This document shows positions 29,565-43,747 of a stretch of DNA of 64,000 bases, piece by piece; within the stretch, counting starts at the first letter, position 1, and every line of letters begins with the position of its first letter. The stretch covers positions 744,001 to 808,000 of the forward strand of contig CM082586.2 in assembly GCA_040954595.2 (NCBI GenBank), read 5' to 3'. The notes beneath the pieces are model-generated. The model worked only from the letters and a program-made list of their open reading frames with translations. It did no database searches and was not told the DNA's origin. This DNA comes from Balanoglossus misakiensis (taxonomy: Eukaryota > Hemichordata). The position numbers and the translations under genes were made by a program.

Positions 29565-32500
29565 CTATGTGATAACGCCTGGTATACTATCAGTTGGGTC
29601 TTCTCGTCCAACCAGATAAAAGGTCAAAAGTTCACCTTTACCTTTGACTTTCACCAATCCTCTTTTCTCGAATTTATATCCAAAGGGTTTGAGAATTTTC
29701 ATTGCTTCTTCGACAACCTGAAAAATGTGTAAAAACAAGGTCAGTTTTAATATTTTAGTCACTTTTCCACTGTTCATAGGCAGATGAGTTATGCAGTTGT
29801 AACGAACGTAACGGATAACGTATGTCGCTGGTGGCGCCCCTATGCACAGGTGGGATATCATGACGTAATTCTAGGAATGCCCTTCCATTGTGGCCCTTCA
29901 CACGTGCACATGAGACCCACGCCCGACTGGAATCTCAAGAACCAGCAGAGGTAGTCCGGAAACCCTACAAGTACTGTGTTATATCAAGGTTAGTAGCCGG
30001 TAATTACTACGCCAGTCTGTACACCATGTCAGTATTTACTCCCTTACCTGAATGTGGCCAGCTTTTCCCGTACTTTCCATACGGCTCGCAACATTCACCG
30101 TGTTTCCCCAGATATCATAATGCGGTTTTCTTGCCCCGATAACGCCAGCCAGAACAGGTCCGTGGTTTAGCCCTGCAATGTAGAGGTCAGGATGCGCGAA
30201 TCAAGGAAATGTCAATTCTCACGTAAGGCGCTTAGTGACTTAATTATTCGCTGCAAAGGACATGAGCAAAGATGTAGGCTTATTGATTAGCACATTCAGC
30301 GCAGAATTCTCCACTTTCACTTACCGATTCTAAGAATGAAATTGTTGAAGGATTGTTGGTTGATTTTGTCCAGAGATTCCCTGAGGGCGAGCGAGAATTC
30401 CACCAGATCAGACAAATGAGACCATCGTTTTCTAATGTCAGATGATTTGAGATGTTCAAAGTCTGTAGACATTCCTGAAGCTGCCATATAGGTACTGGAT
30501 ATTGTCTTGATTTTGGTGATTGTTTTGAAACGAGGTTCATTCAGGAGCTGTAATGTAATGTAATATAATATAATATATGAGGGATAGATATAGACTGAGA
30601 CAGACAGACCGTCTCATACTTCTCCAAATGAAATAACCACTTAACACAAAACGCTTGATTTGTACCTACCCCGTCAAAATCAGAAATGACTTCGTTAAGG
30701 AACCTCAGACACTCGACGCCCTGATTATTGATTAAGTCTTCAGTATAGAACTCAGAAAAATTGGGTATGGACGCAAAAATGACGCCAACTTCATCATAAG
30801 AATGGCTGTATAACTCCTGCAGGATCAGAATCCAAATACAGTAATTATTTTTCAAATTTATTTTAAATGTGAAGAAAGAGTGATCTCAGAAAGAGGGATA
30901 ATTACCATGGCAACTTAAAACAGTTTTCAAAGCAAAATAAACAAATGCAGCAGTAAATATACGATTTGAACGTTGGTGACGCTCTAAAGTCTCTTATAGA
31001 CATACCTCGTCTTTCCTTTTCGTACCCAAGAAATGCTTTGCGACATGGCCTGGTAATATATTCATTATTAATGCCTCATTTTTTCTTCTCAATTCGTAAA
31101 CCTCGTCTTTCTGATTCTTAGCCTCGCATCGCCATAAAAATAGTAGTCTGGATGTCAATTCAATCTGGTGTATTGGAAAATTATAATTAAGTATTAAACA
31201 TAAGTAATATTTCAATGTTGTAAAATGATGGAAAGGGTGTTAAGTTGTGCGTAGCCACTAATATTCACGTTTGCGGGTGTAAACATTATTGTTAATACCA
31301 GAAGAAGTTGATTGACAACTTTGGTGTACTCACGTGTCTGTTGTAGTAGAGCAAGGCCAGTGAAATGATTAAAAGTGTGGCTGTGAGTTCGTACTTGGTT
31401 GATACATTATCGGTACTGTTAGTAAAGAAGAGACGGTAATAGTTAATAGTGTTTGTAGGTGCATAATGCTAGTAAGTCAGTGAGTGAGTGAGTCAGTCAG
31501 TCAGTCAGTCAGTCAGTCAGTCAGTCACACACCTGTCCTTCAGTAAACCATGGCTGGATCATCTTCCATTCATCATCACAAAATGCTTATGTAATAACTG
31601 TTCCAATTTCTGTTCTGAACTCATGAAATGCAGTCAATCACTCGTTCCATGTTAGACTTAAACGATCTCTAACTTACGTGCTTCCTGCGTATATTTGCTC
31701 ATCGTATCTGTCATAGAGTTCCGGTAACAGAACAATATTGATGACGCAATACATGACGGTGATTACAATTTGCATCAGTAATTTGATGGTACTGGTGATC
31801 TGTACAAGTACAGTGATACCAACCTGAAACAGACCAAAGATAAACAAATGACAGCTAGCCCATACCCTCTCATCAAGTTCATGTGAGGTTAAAATATAGT
31901 ATACAAATGAATATAGTAGTCATGATTATTTAAACAAGCCAGTTGCAGGCGGTGCTTAAATGCAAAGTTTTATTATAAAAATAGGTTTCGCAAAAACTTA
32001 CCAGAAAGTTTCGCAAAAACTTACCAGAACTAGGACGGCGATGAAGTTGAAGTATTGTGCGTAATAACAGCGGTCATCGTACGGATATAATGACGTCAGG
32101 TTGGCAGGGTAGTCGGATTGTACATCACAAGAAAACTGAAACACGAGAAAGGAAGATGGCACAGATAAGAATGAGGGAAACCGCGTTCTTAATATATAAT
32201 AATATTAATGTAAGATTTTAAGGTGACGTATTGCTACAAATAATAGTGGTTCTCTCGGACAGAATAACTTACCATATCGATCATGTCTGTAGCTTCAAGT
32301 AAAGCAATCACAACAATAGCCCACAGATTTCGAGCCCAACGAGTTGTCTCTATCCAGTTTGCGAATCGAACCATCGGTCTGGGGAAAGTATCGGGAAAAA
32401 TTGTCCCCAGGGAGAGCATTGTCAGCAGACCAAGGGAAAACGTACCGACAGAGAATGTAAGGTAGCTTGTTAAAGTCCTGAGAAGTGAACGAATGAAAAG

Positions 32501-35500
32501 TAGGTTAGGTTAAGAAATCATCACTTAAACAAATATATAAACGACAAATTAATCTAGTCTATTTCACAAGACAAATGATTACCTCGGTAAGATGGTTATC
32601 TGAGTGAAGAATGCTAATGATATGATAACAAGGGAACAAGCGATGGACACACCACTTTGCCGTTCTTTCTCACAGTTCCACTGTGACTCGACTTCTGGGT
32701 CCTTGAAATTAAGAGTGATCGGGTTGGTCTGCTCAGAAATATTTCTGTCAAAATAACAAAATAAAGATTGCATTATATTACAGGCATACTTTCATAATAA
32801 TAATCATAATAATTCAGGAACTAGCTGGCTAAGGGGTTGATGTCATAGTGAATTAAGGACTCCCTAGTTTTTCAATTCATGTTCTGCATTTAACAAGTTT
32901 CCAGACTGCATCTCTAGTTTTATTTCTTTCAACATATGATTTTCCTTTTAGATTTTCATCATTGCATAGGGAATTTTAAGTGTAGCTCTAGGGACAGTTG
33001 AGTACATCGTTACAATTGGGCTTCACGTGTTTTTGTTAATCTGAAAATCACGTAATAATTCTTTTGAATTTTTCCATATCCACTTTTGATTGATCTATTA
33101 GTTTCACGTTTTGTGAAGAACTGTTTATAATAGAGATAGAGTAAATATCTTGTCATCATGCGCATGCGCTAACTGTATGCCAAATGCATTTCATACCGAC
33201 GAGTAATTTTGAAATATCTCCCTCTTAGAAAAATTGAAAGCAAGGATGTTGAATCACTCTCATCGGATTGAATTTTCATTTCAATTATTAAATCCTGAAC
33301 GTAATACATGTACTGCTTGCGGACATAAGTGATGTTATCAGACGCCTTGCCTGAAGGCATAACAATATACTTACCATGAAATGCATCTAAGTATTCACCC
33401 AATTGGGTTTTCAAATGCATAAAAAGTGTTGGTAATTTCTTGCAAATTTTGAGTCTCAAACGAAATTTCCATTTCTACAAAACATTTCGGGTACTTACGC
33501 GTTATGTTCCCGTTCCACTAGAGCCTCGTAAATAATTCTGTTCACTTCAGTATGGTTTCCAACTTTCCGGGCGCTTTGTGCTCTGATGGCGAGTGATGTT
33601 TTGCTTTCCTTTTCCTTTTCAATCTTCGGTGGAAGAAATAAATTACAACAATTTGAGAAAAATTCGCGTTAAATTCAAGGAAACATGCACTGCGAGATTT
33701 GAAAGACACTTTACGTAAGTTTCCTCGACTATTTCAATTCGAAAGTAGAATGTTGCAGTATATTCTGTCCAAACATTTACCTCATCATGTATTCCCTTTT
33801 CACTTGCGTTATCATTATCACTGGGTACAGAGAGGGTTTGTATGACGTCATCCTAAATGCAAATGAAGAAAATGACATTATAAATGGTTTATACGATGTT
33901 CAAAAGTTTGAGGAGAATAACAATCCCGAATACCAATCGATATTATAGTTTTTTTAGTCGACAAAATATTCCCTTACCGTTCTCGTGAACTTGGGTGGTT
34001 TGATCAAGTACGTTTTGATGTTTCTTGCTTTGATGTAGTCGTTTCTTGTTTCGCCTTCACCTGGTTCTGTTTCGTACGTAGGCGACAGACACTCGTATGT
34101 CGTCTGGGAAATGTGAACACGTCTACAAAGGATTTTTGAGATGAGATTAAAGTTATAAATGATGAAACTTGATCTCGAAAAGGTGTAATTGAATGAGAGA
34201 CAGATAGCAGTGTTTCTAATTGTTAATTCACATGTTTACAAAACCACAAGGGAAACGAGGCACAAAATCTGAACAAATTTAAGAAAGACCAACTAACCCA
34301 GGAATGCCACCTGATTCCATATTGTTGGCTAATGTGACGTCTTTACTCCACACATCAAACTGCCACTGTCTTTGACCCATGACCCCTGCAAGAACAGCAC
34401 CCGTATGTATTCCAACGCGCATGTCCACCCCGGATTTTGTTTTCTCACGGACGGCACTGTTAACAAACAAAATATTAAAGTGTTAACATTAACTCCCATT
34501 TGTCACTTAAAGCCCCAAGAGCTGCCATCAGTAAACCGGCCATAAGACTCTTCAACTCTATGAAAGACAAAACCGTAATCCATTTTTGTATTTTAGTTAG
34601 CACAACGTGAATATTTTAATAAATACTTCAACTTACGCAATTGCAATGACCATGTCCAAACCCATCTGTACACTGTTGTCAGCGTTATCTGGGCGGGCTT
34701 CGGGAACTCCACAGATACAGTAGTAACAATCACCAAGAATTTTAATGCGAAGTTGGTGGTTTTCCTAAAATTGGAGATAAGAGAAATAAAATGCAATAAA
34801 TTGTGCTAAAATGTAATAGAAAATTCATAAAAGTGGACGCTAAGGGAATTATCAGTATTCTCACCTCGGCGAGTTTATCAAATGTTGCGAAAAGACCATT
34901 TAAGACTTTTACAAGTTCCTGGGCAGTAAGTTTGGACGACATCGCCGTGAAGCCGACTATATCTGCAAAGAGAATGCTGAAATCCGAAACAGATAATAAT
35001 ATCAGAAAGGAAAGACGAAAACATGCGTTTCGTGTTTTAATATTAGCGAAGGCATAAACACAGTTAACATTATGATAATTACAGTACCTGACATTTTCGT
35101 ATCTTTTTATGTAAATCTTATTAAATTGTCCGTTCTGTATTGACGACCTCCCCACGTCATCTTGTAATTCGATGGCTACGTGCTTCGGCAGGACGGAAAG
35201 TAACAGTGTTTCCTGAACGGAAAAATAAAACAATTTAATGCAATAGTCTTTTTGGAAGTTGTTCAAGTTATTAGTTATTATAAAGCAATTAAATTGCGGA
35301 AGTTACTCCGGAGAGCTATAAATTACAGGGAAATATAATCTATCCTGTTTGGCAAACATTTTCAGGGAAATATGTGCCATCTAAAGCAGTAATCTTTCTG
35401 GGAAACCTCGGTGATCTTAGTGTTATTCCGGACGACGTTTTGGCTTGCTCTGATGTGCACGTATTGTCTCCCTACCTGTTGTTGCTTTTCTTCCTCAAGG

Positions 35501-38500
35501 GTGACCTTGACCTCTAAGGAGGCCTTTGTATCTTGGAATGCCCTTCGAAGTTTTCTGTCCGACATGAGATATGACACACATCCAAGAATAATGGCGCAGA
35601 TATAAAGTAAATAATTTGCAAGTAGCTGAAAATAGAGAACAAGACAATAAACCTTGTTTTGATGCCATAGGTTTCTGTTGATAAAAAAATTAATGATTGT
35701 CACAGATTGACGAAGGGTGACTTGTGTTTATTGAATGTACATCTGACGCAGTCGGTAGAAACCATGGTTACATCGCCCTCTACAATCATTTCCATCACAT
35801 TATCCCAATCACGTGATTTATCTGCAGACTACTGTTGCGTTGAATATTTACATTTAATCGAGCATATCCTGTTTCATATCAAGCGAAATATTTTGAAATA
35901 AAAGACACTCGGCTGACAAGTTTCGGAGCCATAGATGCTTTATTCGTTTTCAGATGACCGTTAACGTTCTATGCCTTCATTATCATTCATTTTAATACTT
36001 TCATTTTGTGAAATTTCGGAGATTACTGCCAATTAATTTTACTTTTATAAACGAATTAATGAAAACAGTAAAGTATCTTCTACTCTCGTTGCGAGGGATG
36101 ACAATTTCCTCTGGAAATCACGTATGAATAATGCGACCATTGTCACGGCAACACCTAAACCTACAATGTGCATTCTCAGTGTTGGCTTGACAACCACTAA
36201 ACAAATTACATAGGAAGCCAGCGAAATTACACAGTCATAGAAAACAGAATCGCCTGTTCTTGTCATCACCATTTGCTTAATATCAATGTGAAAGCTACAG
36301 GTGGTGAAATCAATGTTTTGTGTCACTTGCATGAGAAAGTAAAAGAAAAAATAATGACAGGAAAATCTTTTTATCTGGCAAATATTTAATGCAAGGTCAC
36401 AGTAAATGATTTACAAATGTACATACGATTATGGTGACACAGTCACCTGAAGCAATTATGAATAAAATATTTAATCCCAGTTTTTCTAATAAACTTGATA
36501 GATGGTAACATTTAAGATTTCATTTGCTCATTTTTTATTCTGCCTTGAAACGTACTTTACATTATGACGATATTACATGATGCCTCGGGTCGTAAATGAG
36601 TCGGATTTTTCCAGCGATGAAATTATCTGAAATAAGACGGGCAGTCTTCCAGCATTTTGAGAGGCGTTTCGTTTGATAATGTTGTTTTATTCTTGTGTCA
36701 CGAATATAATCTCTAAGAGACAGTTATATGAAAGTCGACGTCTATCTGAATTAACATAATAATTTGTATTAGCAGAAGTGATAAACGTGTCAATTTCAGA
36801 TGGAAATAGGCTATGTTAATAAGGGAGTCTCTTTATTTGCATCCCCATGGGAAAATGTGTATTAGTAACAAAATTTTCAATCATCGTAAATTTAACAAAC
36901 CTGTAGAAAACTGACCTTCAAATTGTTCTTTTCCAGAATGCATGATTTGTCAGGTTTGCATTAGTCTGCATTTCTGAATAAATCATTTCAATATCCAATG
37001 AAAAGCAACAGTTGAAAGTAGAACAAAGCATTCACCAGTTGTATTAAACACCTCATCAATCACCACAAACATGTTGTCACGTGTCCATGGCAACTATCAA
37101 TGGCCATCACTCATCGGCACCGACTCAGTTCATTAATTTGGGATGAGCTTTGTGCGCATGTTCGTGAATGTCTAGTATGGAGGTAGAACATACAGTGAAC
37201 AACGTTTTTAAAAGCGTGTGTCGTGCTGCGAAATTCCATATTCAGAACAGATAGCTGTCTAGAACATTGTCCAGTTTGAAAGCCAAACTAATTGATGTGG
37301 CTGTTTTGGGGTGGTTCTATAGAAGGCACTAACTGAAACACATATGAATGTATGTTCTATAAGCTATCACAAAATATCATCAACCTGTTTTCATCGAACA
37401 GACCCCGTGAATAAAGAACCGTGTATTCCCCTTGATTTGTATCGCTCTGCCTGTGGTTGTTATGGCAACCGTGACATCAGATGCGCGATACTGAATTCTA
37501 GTATTATTGCAAACAAAACGTATTATCGTTTACAGAATTGACTGTACCCTAAATACATGAAATATACCAAGCTAATAATACCTTGCAAAATACAGAGTCT
37601 CTGACGCAGCAAAAGTGATTCTGGTCACAATGTGAACACTTGGCATAGCGTAGTATAGTCAATGCTTGTTTTTCGACAAGAAACCTGTCTTTACTTGAAA
37701 TTTTATTGTGAGAGTAGATTTGCCTGCTGTAAACCCATCCTGATCCAGCCAAATCCTGAGACACGCCGCGAAAATTCACCGCGGATGAAAACGAAGGAGT
37801 AGAAACGCAGTGCGGATTACTGATATAACGCCAGCGTGACGACATACACAAGTGGGCCTTACTTGGGAATAGTGGCGAGGGTCGTGGTTAAGTGCAGCTG
37901 GTGCATGTATCATATTAGTTGAGGGGTATAGCTCTCCAGATACTTGAGATTCCAAACACACTTAACACGTGATATGGAAGCATATCCAAAGAGGCACAAA
38001 ATCTAATTTATCTCTCTTAATGGATACACAGCCTGACATTTCTGTTCAGATGTTCCGAAAAAGAAGCTAATCGTCTGAGTAGGGTGACATTAGTGGAAAC
38101 TGAGGCTTTACGCGTCTATAGGGAGCCGCGGCAGAGAGAATTGCGTGACCTGCCTGGTCATGTTAGCTAAGCTTGTTTGTTAACGAAAAAAGACGGGTCT
38201 TGGATTCTTGTTTGATTTTATATGTACTGACGTGGATATCCGTGGTTTGAAAATAATTATTTTGTGGTACAATTGAACGGGGTTTGGATTAGTTTTGTTA
38301 ATTATTATAACGTTTTATTAAGCTAGGAATACTCTCACAGTGCCAGGCAGATATTTTTTGTCAAACTGTCCATTTGGCTTTGTCCAAGGAATTGTTTAAT
38401 AGAATATGACATTATCAGGAATTCTATTATCTGTTACATTAAGTTCTTGTTTGACATCTGAGCGATGGTGGAATCTTGAAGTTCTCCGTGAATTATGACA

Positions 38501-41500
38501 TAATACCACTAAAAATAACACTGAATAAGCTCAACAATCAAATTGCGGTAATGTAATTCTGCAGACAATCGGCGTAATTTGTAGAGAAAATAAAATTTGC
38601 TGGAAAATAAAAATATTTCTAAAGCAGTCCTTGGTGACTCGAAATCGCGATTTGATTCAATATGACAATACGTTCTGTTTCGATAGAAACCACCACTATC
38701 ACTACATTAAGGAACTACTTCTACAGAAAAATGTGCGTGTCTGCCCTAAGCGATCAAATCGTCATCTCATACCCTTTTTGTATTTTTCACAGGGAAAATG
38801 GAATGATTACCATCAATGTAGACATAAGCTCAATTTATGTAAAATACGGATTGACTGTAACCATCTATCAGAAATTTTTCTCTGGAGATCTGATGCGTGT
38901 GATGTTACATGTTAGACTCTTTAGAATTACAATTATCCCGTGGCAATTATCTGTGCATTTACATATCGTTTAATAGCACCGACAGATAGTTTGATTTATG
39001 CTAATGCGATGGTTTCCATAGGAACGTATGTCGTACATTTAAAACTTTCATATTGTCGTCCGAGTATATTTCAATGCACATGGTTGATGTAAAAAATCAA
39101 GCCACCTGATTGAATCCACAGTGCCAAACATAACAGTAGGTTTTACCGCAAGAGTACCCAACGCTCAGTCCTTCCTTGTCACAGATATACTGACAATTTC
39201 ACCAAATGTTAAAATATTATTGACTGTACTCAGTACACGTAGGCGTAAAATATAATCCCAGTTCGCGAATTTATTATTTATCTTAATATACTTGTATATT
39301 AAATCAGGATCATATATAAACATCCTGGAGGCATTAATTCAGTTCACGCCCCAAAGCAAATGCTTTCCCGGCAGCCTCTCCGAAGGACATGAAACACGAT
39401 TTATCAGTAATATCACAGGGCGCGCATTAAATAGTAACCATGGTATTACTTTCATAGTACATGTACATTGAAGTACCCCGAGAGACATTTTGAATTATGA
39501 TAAATAAAAGAGGTTGCATAATTACTCATTCCGATTTCGCTCAAATCGGTTTCTTGCCTGTGTCATGAATACGCTGGTATGGAATTCGGCAGGTGTGGCA
39601 CCAAATCTATTTCCAAGGTACAAGGCCTTTATCTGTGCAAATTTTCATTCAGATGCGAAAATGCATTGTTCGATAATCGAGATTGCCTGACATCGTGACG
39701 TATTCATTGTTCTTCACGCAGCGTTCGTCACAAGCGTTCGTCGCTTAATTATCTCTCTCTGCCGTTATGTTGACTCACGCCTTCCAATACCACACAAACT
39801 GTTTCGATTGTGAACAATTGATATCCAAGATCACAGTCATGTGCTAAGATAATGTATAGTTGTTAATCAAGCCAGTTGTCCAGCTTCTAAGAAAAAAATA
39901 TTGCTCGATAAATAGCGAACGCCTCTGAAATGTTTAATGTTTTAAACACTCGAGTAGATACGCAAGGTGGCACAAAAATTTAATTTGTAAAAGGTAGCAA
40001 AGATGATTTTCAAATAGAAGACATTAACACCTGAACGATCAAGTTGAGTAAACAATTTCTGGACGTTTTCAATTTCTCCTAAGTGGAGCCATACACAGAC
40101 AGAAGTAATGTTTACACGGTTCAGTGGGCATCTAGTAACGTGCAAACAAACTAGTCTTTTGGTGAAGAATAGCCAACGTTGTAAGGTAAACAGGTAAACG
40201 TCTGGTCATTGGAACCAACAGGTCAGTAATGAAGAACGAAGTCGTGGGTCGCACTCTGCTTTAAAATTACACAAATGCGATATTCCTGACAAAACCCCGT
40301 TATATGCCTAAAGTGTAAACTACGTTTGGTACAGACACAGAGAAGGAACAACAGGCAACGACATATTGGTAAAATTGGTGAAGTTGAGATTCATTAGAAG
40401 ACCCACAGCGTTTTAGCCCACAGCTCTTTCCTTTGTGCCAGTTAATGAATTCAGTCTTACTATTGACGAAGTGGACCTCGCTAGAATAAAAATGCAAATA
40501 TATTTAGTGCAGTGACCAAACACATTCCCTACTAGAGGTATACAGTTTAATTGACACCCGACAACTGAAGCTTATAACAGACAGTAGCGCTGAAATAAAA
40601 TGTCCCAATATTGGAACTGATCAAAGCAGTTGTCAAGAACAAAAAACAGAGAAACTGAAGCCAAGCATTTTATTTTAATTATATCCAAAACATTGATAGA
40701 ATCAGGTGCATGACGACAGTGCAACACAAATCCAATTATAGAATATACATGTGTATAATTGCATCGTTTTATTTAATTTCACAACACCACGCTGGCACGC
40801 TGGGAGAATTGCACTTTATTCAAAAACGTATCTGTCTTTGTTAAAACCGTCGTCATGGTAACTCTGATCTCAATTTTTTATGTTCATGCTGGACCTGCAA
40901 ATCAGCGTGCAGACGGTGCTAAAGCAAAGTAATGTTGTTTAGGTCATGAGTGTCACCAATATAACGGATACATATACCCCAGCCCACGAACACCAGAATA
41001 ATTAGGTTTCGCCATAACTGATGAGCTCACAGTAACAACCGGCGGTTGACATGGATACACCGTACGCACCATGAAGTACAGTCATTACATTGTTTTATGT
41101 AATACATATTCATTACAGAATTCACAACCGGCATTTTCAGCCGTGGTAAATTTAATTAATCTGATGAATCCCGATTTACAAAATGTCAACATAAAATTTC
41201 TATGGCGGAAAAAACGAGACTGTAATTATGTCCAGGGCAAGGGTATTTTGCGGCTTACGGATATTGGTTATCAGTTTATTTCCTATTTCTGAAGAGATCT
41301 GTGCATCGAACCGCTTCCAGATCCTGTAAGGGCACTTCTCTTGATTAAGCCTCAGCCTCCAAGAAATATAATTATATCCATGGCAACAGTGTCTTATTGA
41401 AGATCAATATCCCAGGCTGACGTCTCTCTGTGTCAACTAGCACTGATTCCGAGATAAATTGTCTGGTTATAAAATTACATTGCATTCATTGTAGAAATAA

Positions 41501-42696
41501 TAAAATCTTAGAGTGTTGTGTGGACACAGTTCAACAATTTTCCATTTTGATTTCCATCGCAGTAAATGTAGCCAGCAACAGTCACTCAAATTTAATAAAT
41601 ATTAGGAGAATTTCACGCTATAAAAACCGCCACTGTGTAAAACCTTGACGATATGAAGTCTTATTAATATTGACAAAGTGTATGTTGTCACTTGTAATTT
41701 TCCTTCAGAGCCCATTTCCCTTAACTTGAATGCAAGCATTGACTCTCCCCTACAAGTGATGGAAATGTTAAACGCTTAGACACTCAAGACTAATAATTGA
41801 TTAATGAATGAAATAACCAATCGATCGAATAGACTCATACCACCATGAGTCTGTGCAGTGTTCCCCCCGAATAACTAGCAAACGCCAATCGTTGGTAGAC
41901 AGACTTGAAACTGCGAGTTCGTCAAGACAGAATCTACTTGTAATGATAAACACCGCATGCCTAGGATTCTGTAAATTAGTATGCATATGTTTGCCAAAGT
42001 GAGTCAATCGTAATACTGGGAGGGGTGTACAGTGATACAACTTACCTGATGCGCTATATATTTTGTATTAGCGGATGCCAACAGTCCAACCATTAGGCTG
42101 TGGCCTAAGGTACAAACGCCACTCAGCAAAAGTACAAGCACCATTCGTAATGGCATCATAACATACGAAGCATAGATGAAAAACACCACCCAGCCAGAGC
42201 CGTCGCTAGGGGTTAGCGGATCGTAGTGTAAGCCCATGTGGACGAAGAGCTGTGCGCAGAGAAGTATCCAAATCACAAATGGCATGACGTTTGCCAGTGA
42301 CCATTCAGACACCAGACGAAACTTGCAAAGTACGAATAGTATGAGATTAGTGAGGACGGCGATACCCATTATAGATATTTCAGTCAGTTCAGAGTCGTCG
42401 TATTTCACAACGTAGAGTACAATAACACAGACATCGAACAGGAAAGCGAACAAGAGCAACACAGGTAACATATCGAATTTCTGTCGCGTGAAGTAGGCCC
42501 TGTAAGTCTCCTCCATCGACACGGAGGCGAAACGTGTCCCGAAACACATCGGCAGACCCATATTACAGCAAGTGCTGTTGGCCATGGCGATATCACTTGC
42601 TTGTGTTTCGCCATCCATGCTGCTAGGGTCGGGCACCGACTCCGGGTCTTCAACACAACCGTTTCTTTCCTTCATGATCAAGTTATTCATTTCCAT
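29565..42696 (-). CDS. ADCY3: Membrane adenylyl cyclase type 3 (19 exons, 1059 aa)
   Basis: Converts ATP to cAMP at the plasma or ciliary membrane. Exons (minus): 42696-42046, 35625-35476, 35212-35088, 34976-34865, 34764-34637, 34456-34298, 34122-33978, 33852-33781, 33623-33499, 32744-32583, 32477-32273, 32135-32025, 31823-31678, 31415-31334, 31164-31006, 30816-30670, 30547-30325, 30172-30048, 29717-29565; 3180 nt in frame. Order: cytosolic N terminus, first six-TM block, C1 with metal-binding FADIVGFT and GDCYYC, second six-TM block with an extracellular NLTS glycosylation site, and C2 with [19 protein letters not shown]. Type 3 is chosen for [39 protein letters not shown] and the tail [16 protein letters not shown], which match vertebrate AC3. 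The usual KIKTIGSTYM reads [10 protein letters not shown]. The ATG at 42696 is the first after an in-frame stop. Human AC3 has 1144 residues. Confidence 0.93.
31472..31528. repeat. CAGT/GAGT tetranucleotide microsatellite
   Basis: A run of GTCA/CAGT units with a few GAGT variants in ADCY3 intron 13. Confidence 0.85.
31984..32030 (-). repeat. 23-bp tandem duplication of the ADCY3 exon 12 splice donor
   Basis: The block TTTCGCAAAAACTTACCAGA occurs twice, 23 bases apart (about 31987 and 32010). Read on the minus strand each copy contains TCTG|GTAAGT, so the exon has two identical candidate donors. Only the proximal one (exon end 32025) keeps the frame. Confidence 0.8.
35626..42045 (-). other. 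ADCY3 intron 1 (6.4 kb)
   Basis: The largest intron of ADCY3. Its only long open frames are short and unlike any family I know. It contains three perfect RFX X-box consensus matches: 37456-37469, 39012-39025 and 40849-40862. Confidence 0.6.
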
Positions 42697-43739
42697 CAAT
42701 GTAACAGTGTACAAACATCCTGTTGTTATTGACTCTTAAATGAATCTTTCATCAGTAGTCTAGTCCAGACTTTTCCCACTGTTCTTGCTTTATATACTGT
42801 GTCCAAGCCTTGGAATGATTTCGTAAAGATGCATCGTGCACGTGATTCTGCCGGCCATCAAAGAGAGTAAATAGTATTATTACACGAAATCTAAAAAGCA
42901 ATGATTGAAAATCTAGATTATGGTATCAAGATAATTTAGATACCAAAAAATTTAGGATTTGTGAGCCAGTGAGTTTGCATTCGACTGGAAAGTGTGATTT
43001 ACCTATAGAGCTGATTGATTCAAATATCGAGTACCTGATCGATTGACTGCTGCATTCACATTGTGAACTATTCACTCAATCTTCCGTTCCTGGTAATAAG
43101 GTCGTAACAGATTATATCCACATATGTGTTTGGGTCAGACAGCTTGTAAGGACAGTCTCAGCAATGTGTAGTCTATTTTATGAACGGAGAGTATTCCATA
43201 GGTGACGCGAAGACAATAATATCGACGAGAACAGATCTTCAAGCAGTTCTATGTATTTGGCTCCTGTTTGTTGCACACTGAAACTGGAATAGAGAGAGAA
43301 TAGATAATTAACAATGATACAGAAAACGAGAACTTGCACCGATTTTGATGGTAAACCACAATTATCAGGAAAGACGCACGATTCAATGCTGTTGTCGCGT
43401 CAGTTTTGACTCCAAATAAAACCACTTTCATCTGACGACGAGTTGCTGCCAGTCACTGAAGCGAGAAAAAATAAGTTAGCGTTCTGTTTGTACAGTCAGT
43501 GCTGCGGGCATTTCGTTTCCTTACCTTGGTGAAACACCCACGGATCTGACACACACAGATGGTTACTTCCCGTGTGTAAGGTTTTCAACAGAAATTATCA
43601 TCAGTATGTTATCAGCTGAGAGACTTTGGTTAGAATTGTAACTGCGCGATAAGAAATCTTCGACATCCGTGGTAAAGCATCGTTGCCGTATGCTGCCGCC
43701 GTATACTTGCACTCGACTCGCTGTCACTATGCATAATAA

Positions 43740-43747
43740 TGACGTCA
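43740..43747. promoter_or_regulatory. CRE palindrome upstream of ADCY3
   Basis: TGACGTCA, the CREB/ATF site. A CRE upstream of a cAMP-producing enzyme would allow feedback, but this is inferred from the motif only. Confidence 0.45.

Noticed and set aside
33169-33459. Minus-strand frame of 96 codons between ADCY3 exons 9 and 10
   Set aside because: Exons 9 and 10 join in phase without it and the peptide is unlike any cyclase.
36045-36332. Hydrophobic minus-strand frame considered as an ADCY3 exon
   Set aside because: Exon 1 and the exon at 35476-35625 join in phase and together already cover the first membrane block.
41071-41292. Frame containing FLWRKKRD inside ADCY3 intron 1, on the opposite strand
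   Set aside because: The short resemblance to a cyclase segment does not extend and lies on the wrong strand.
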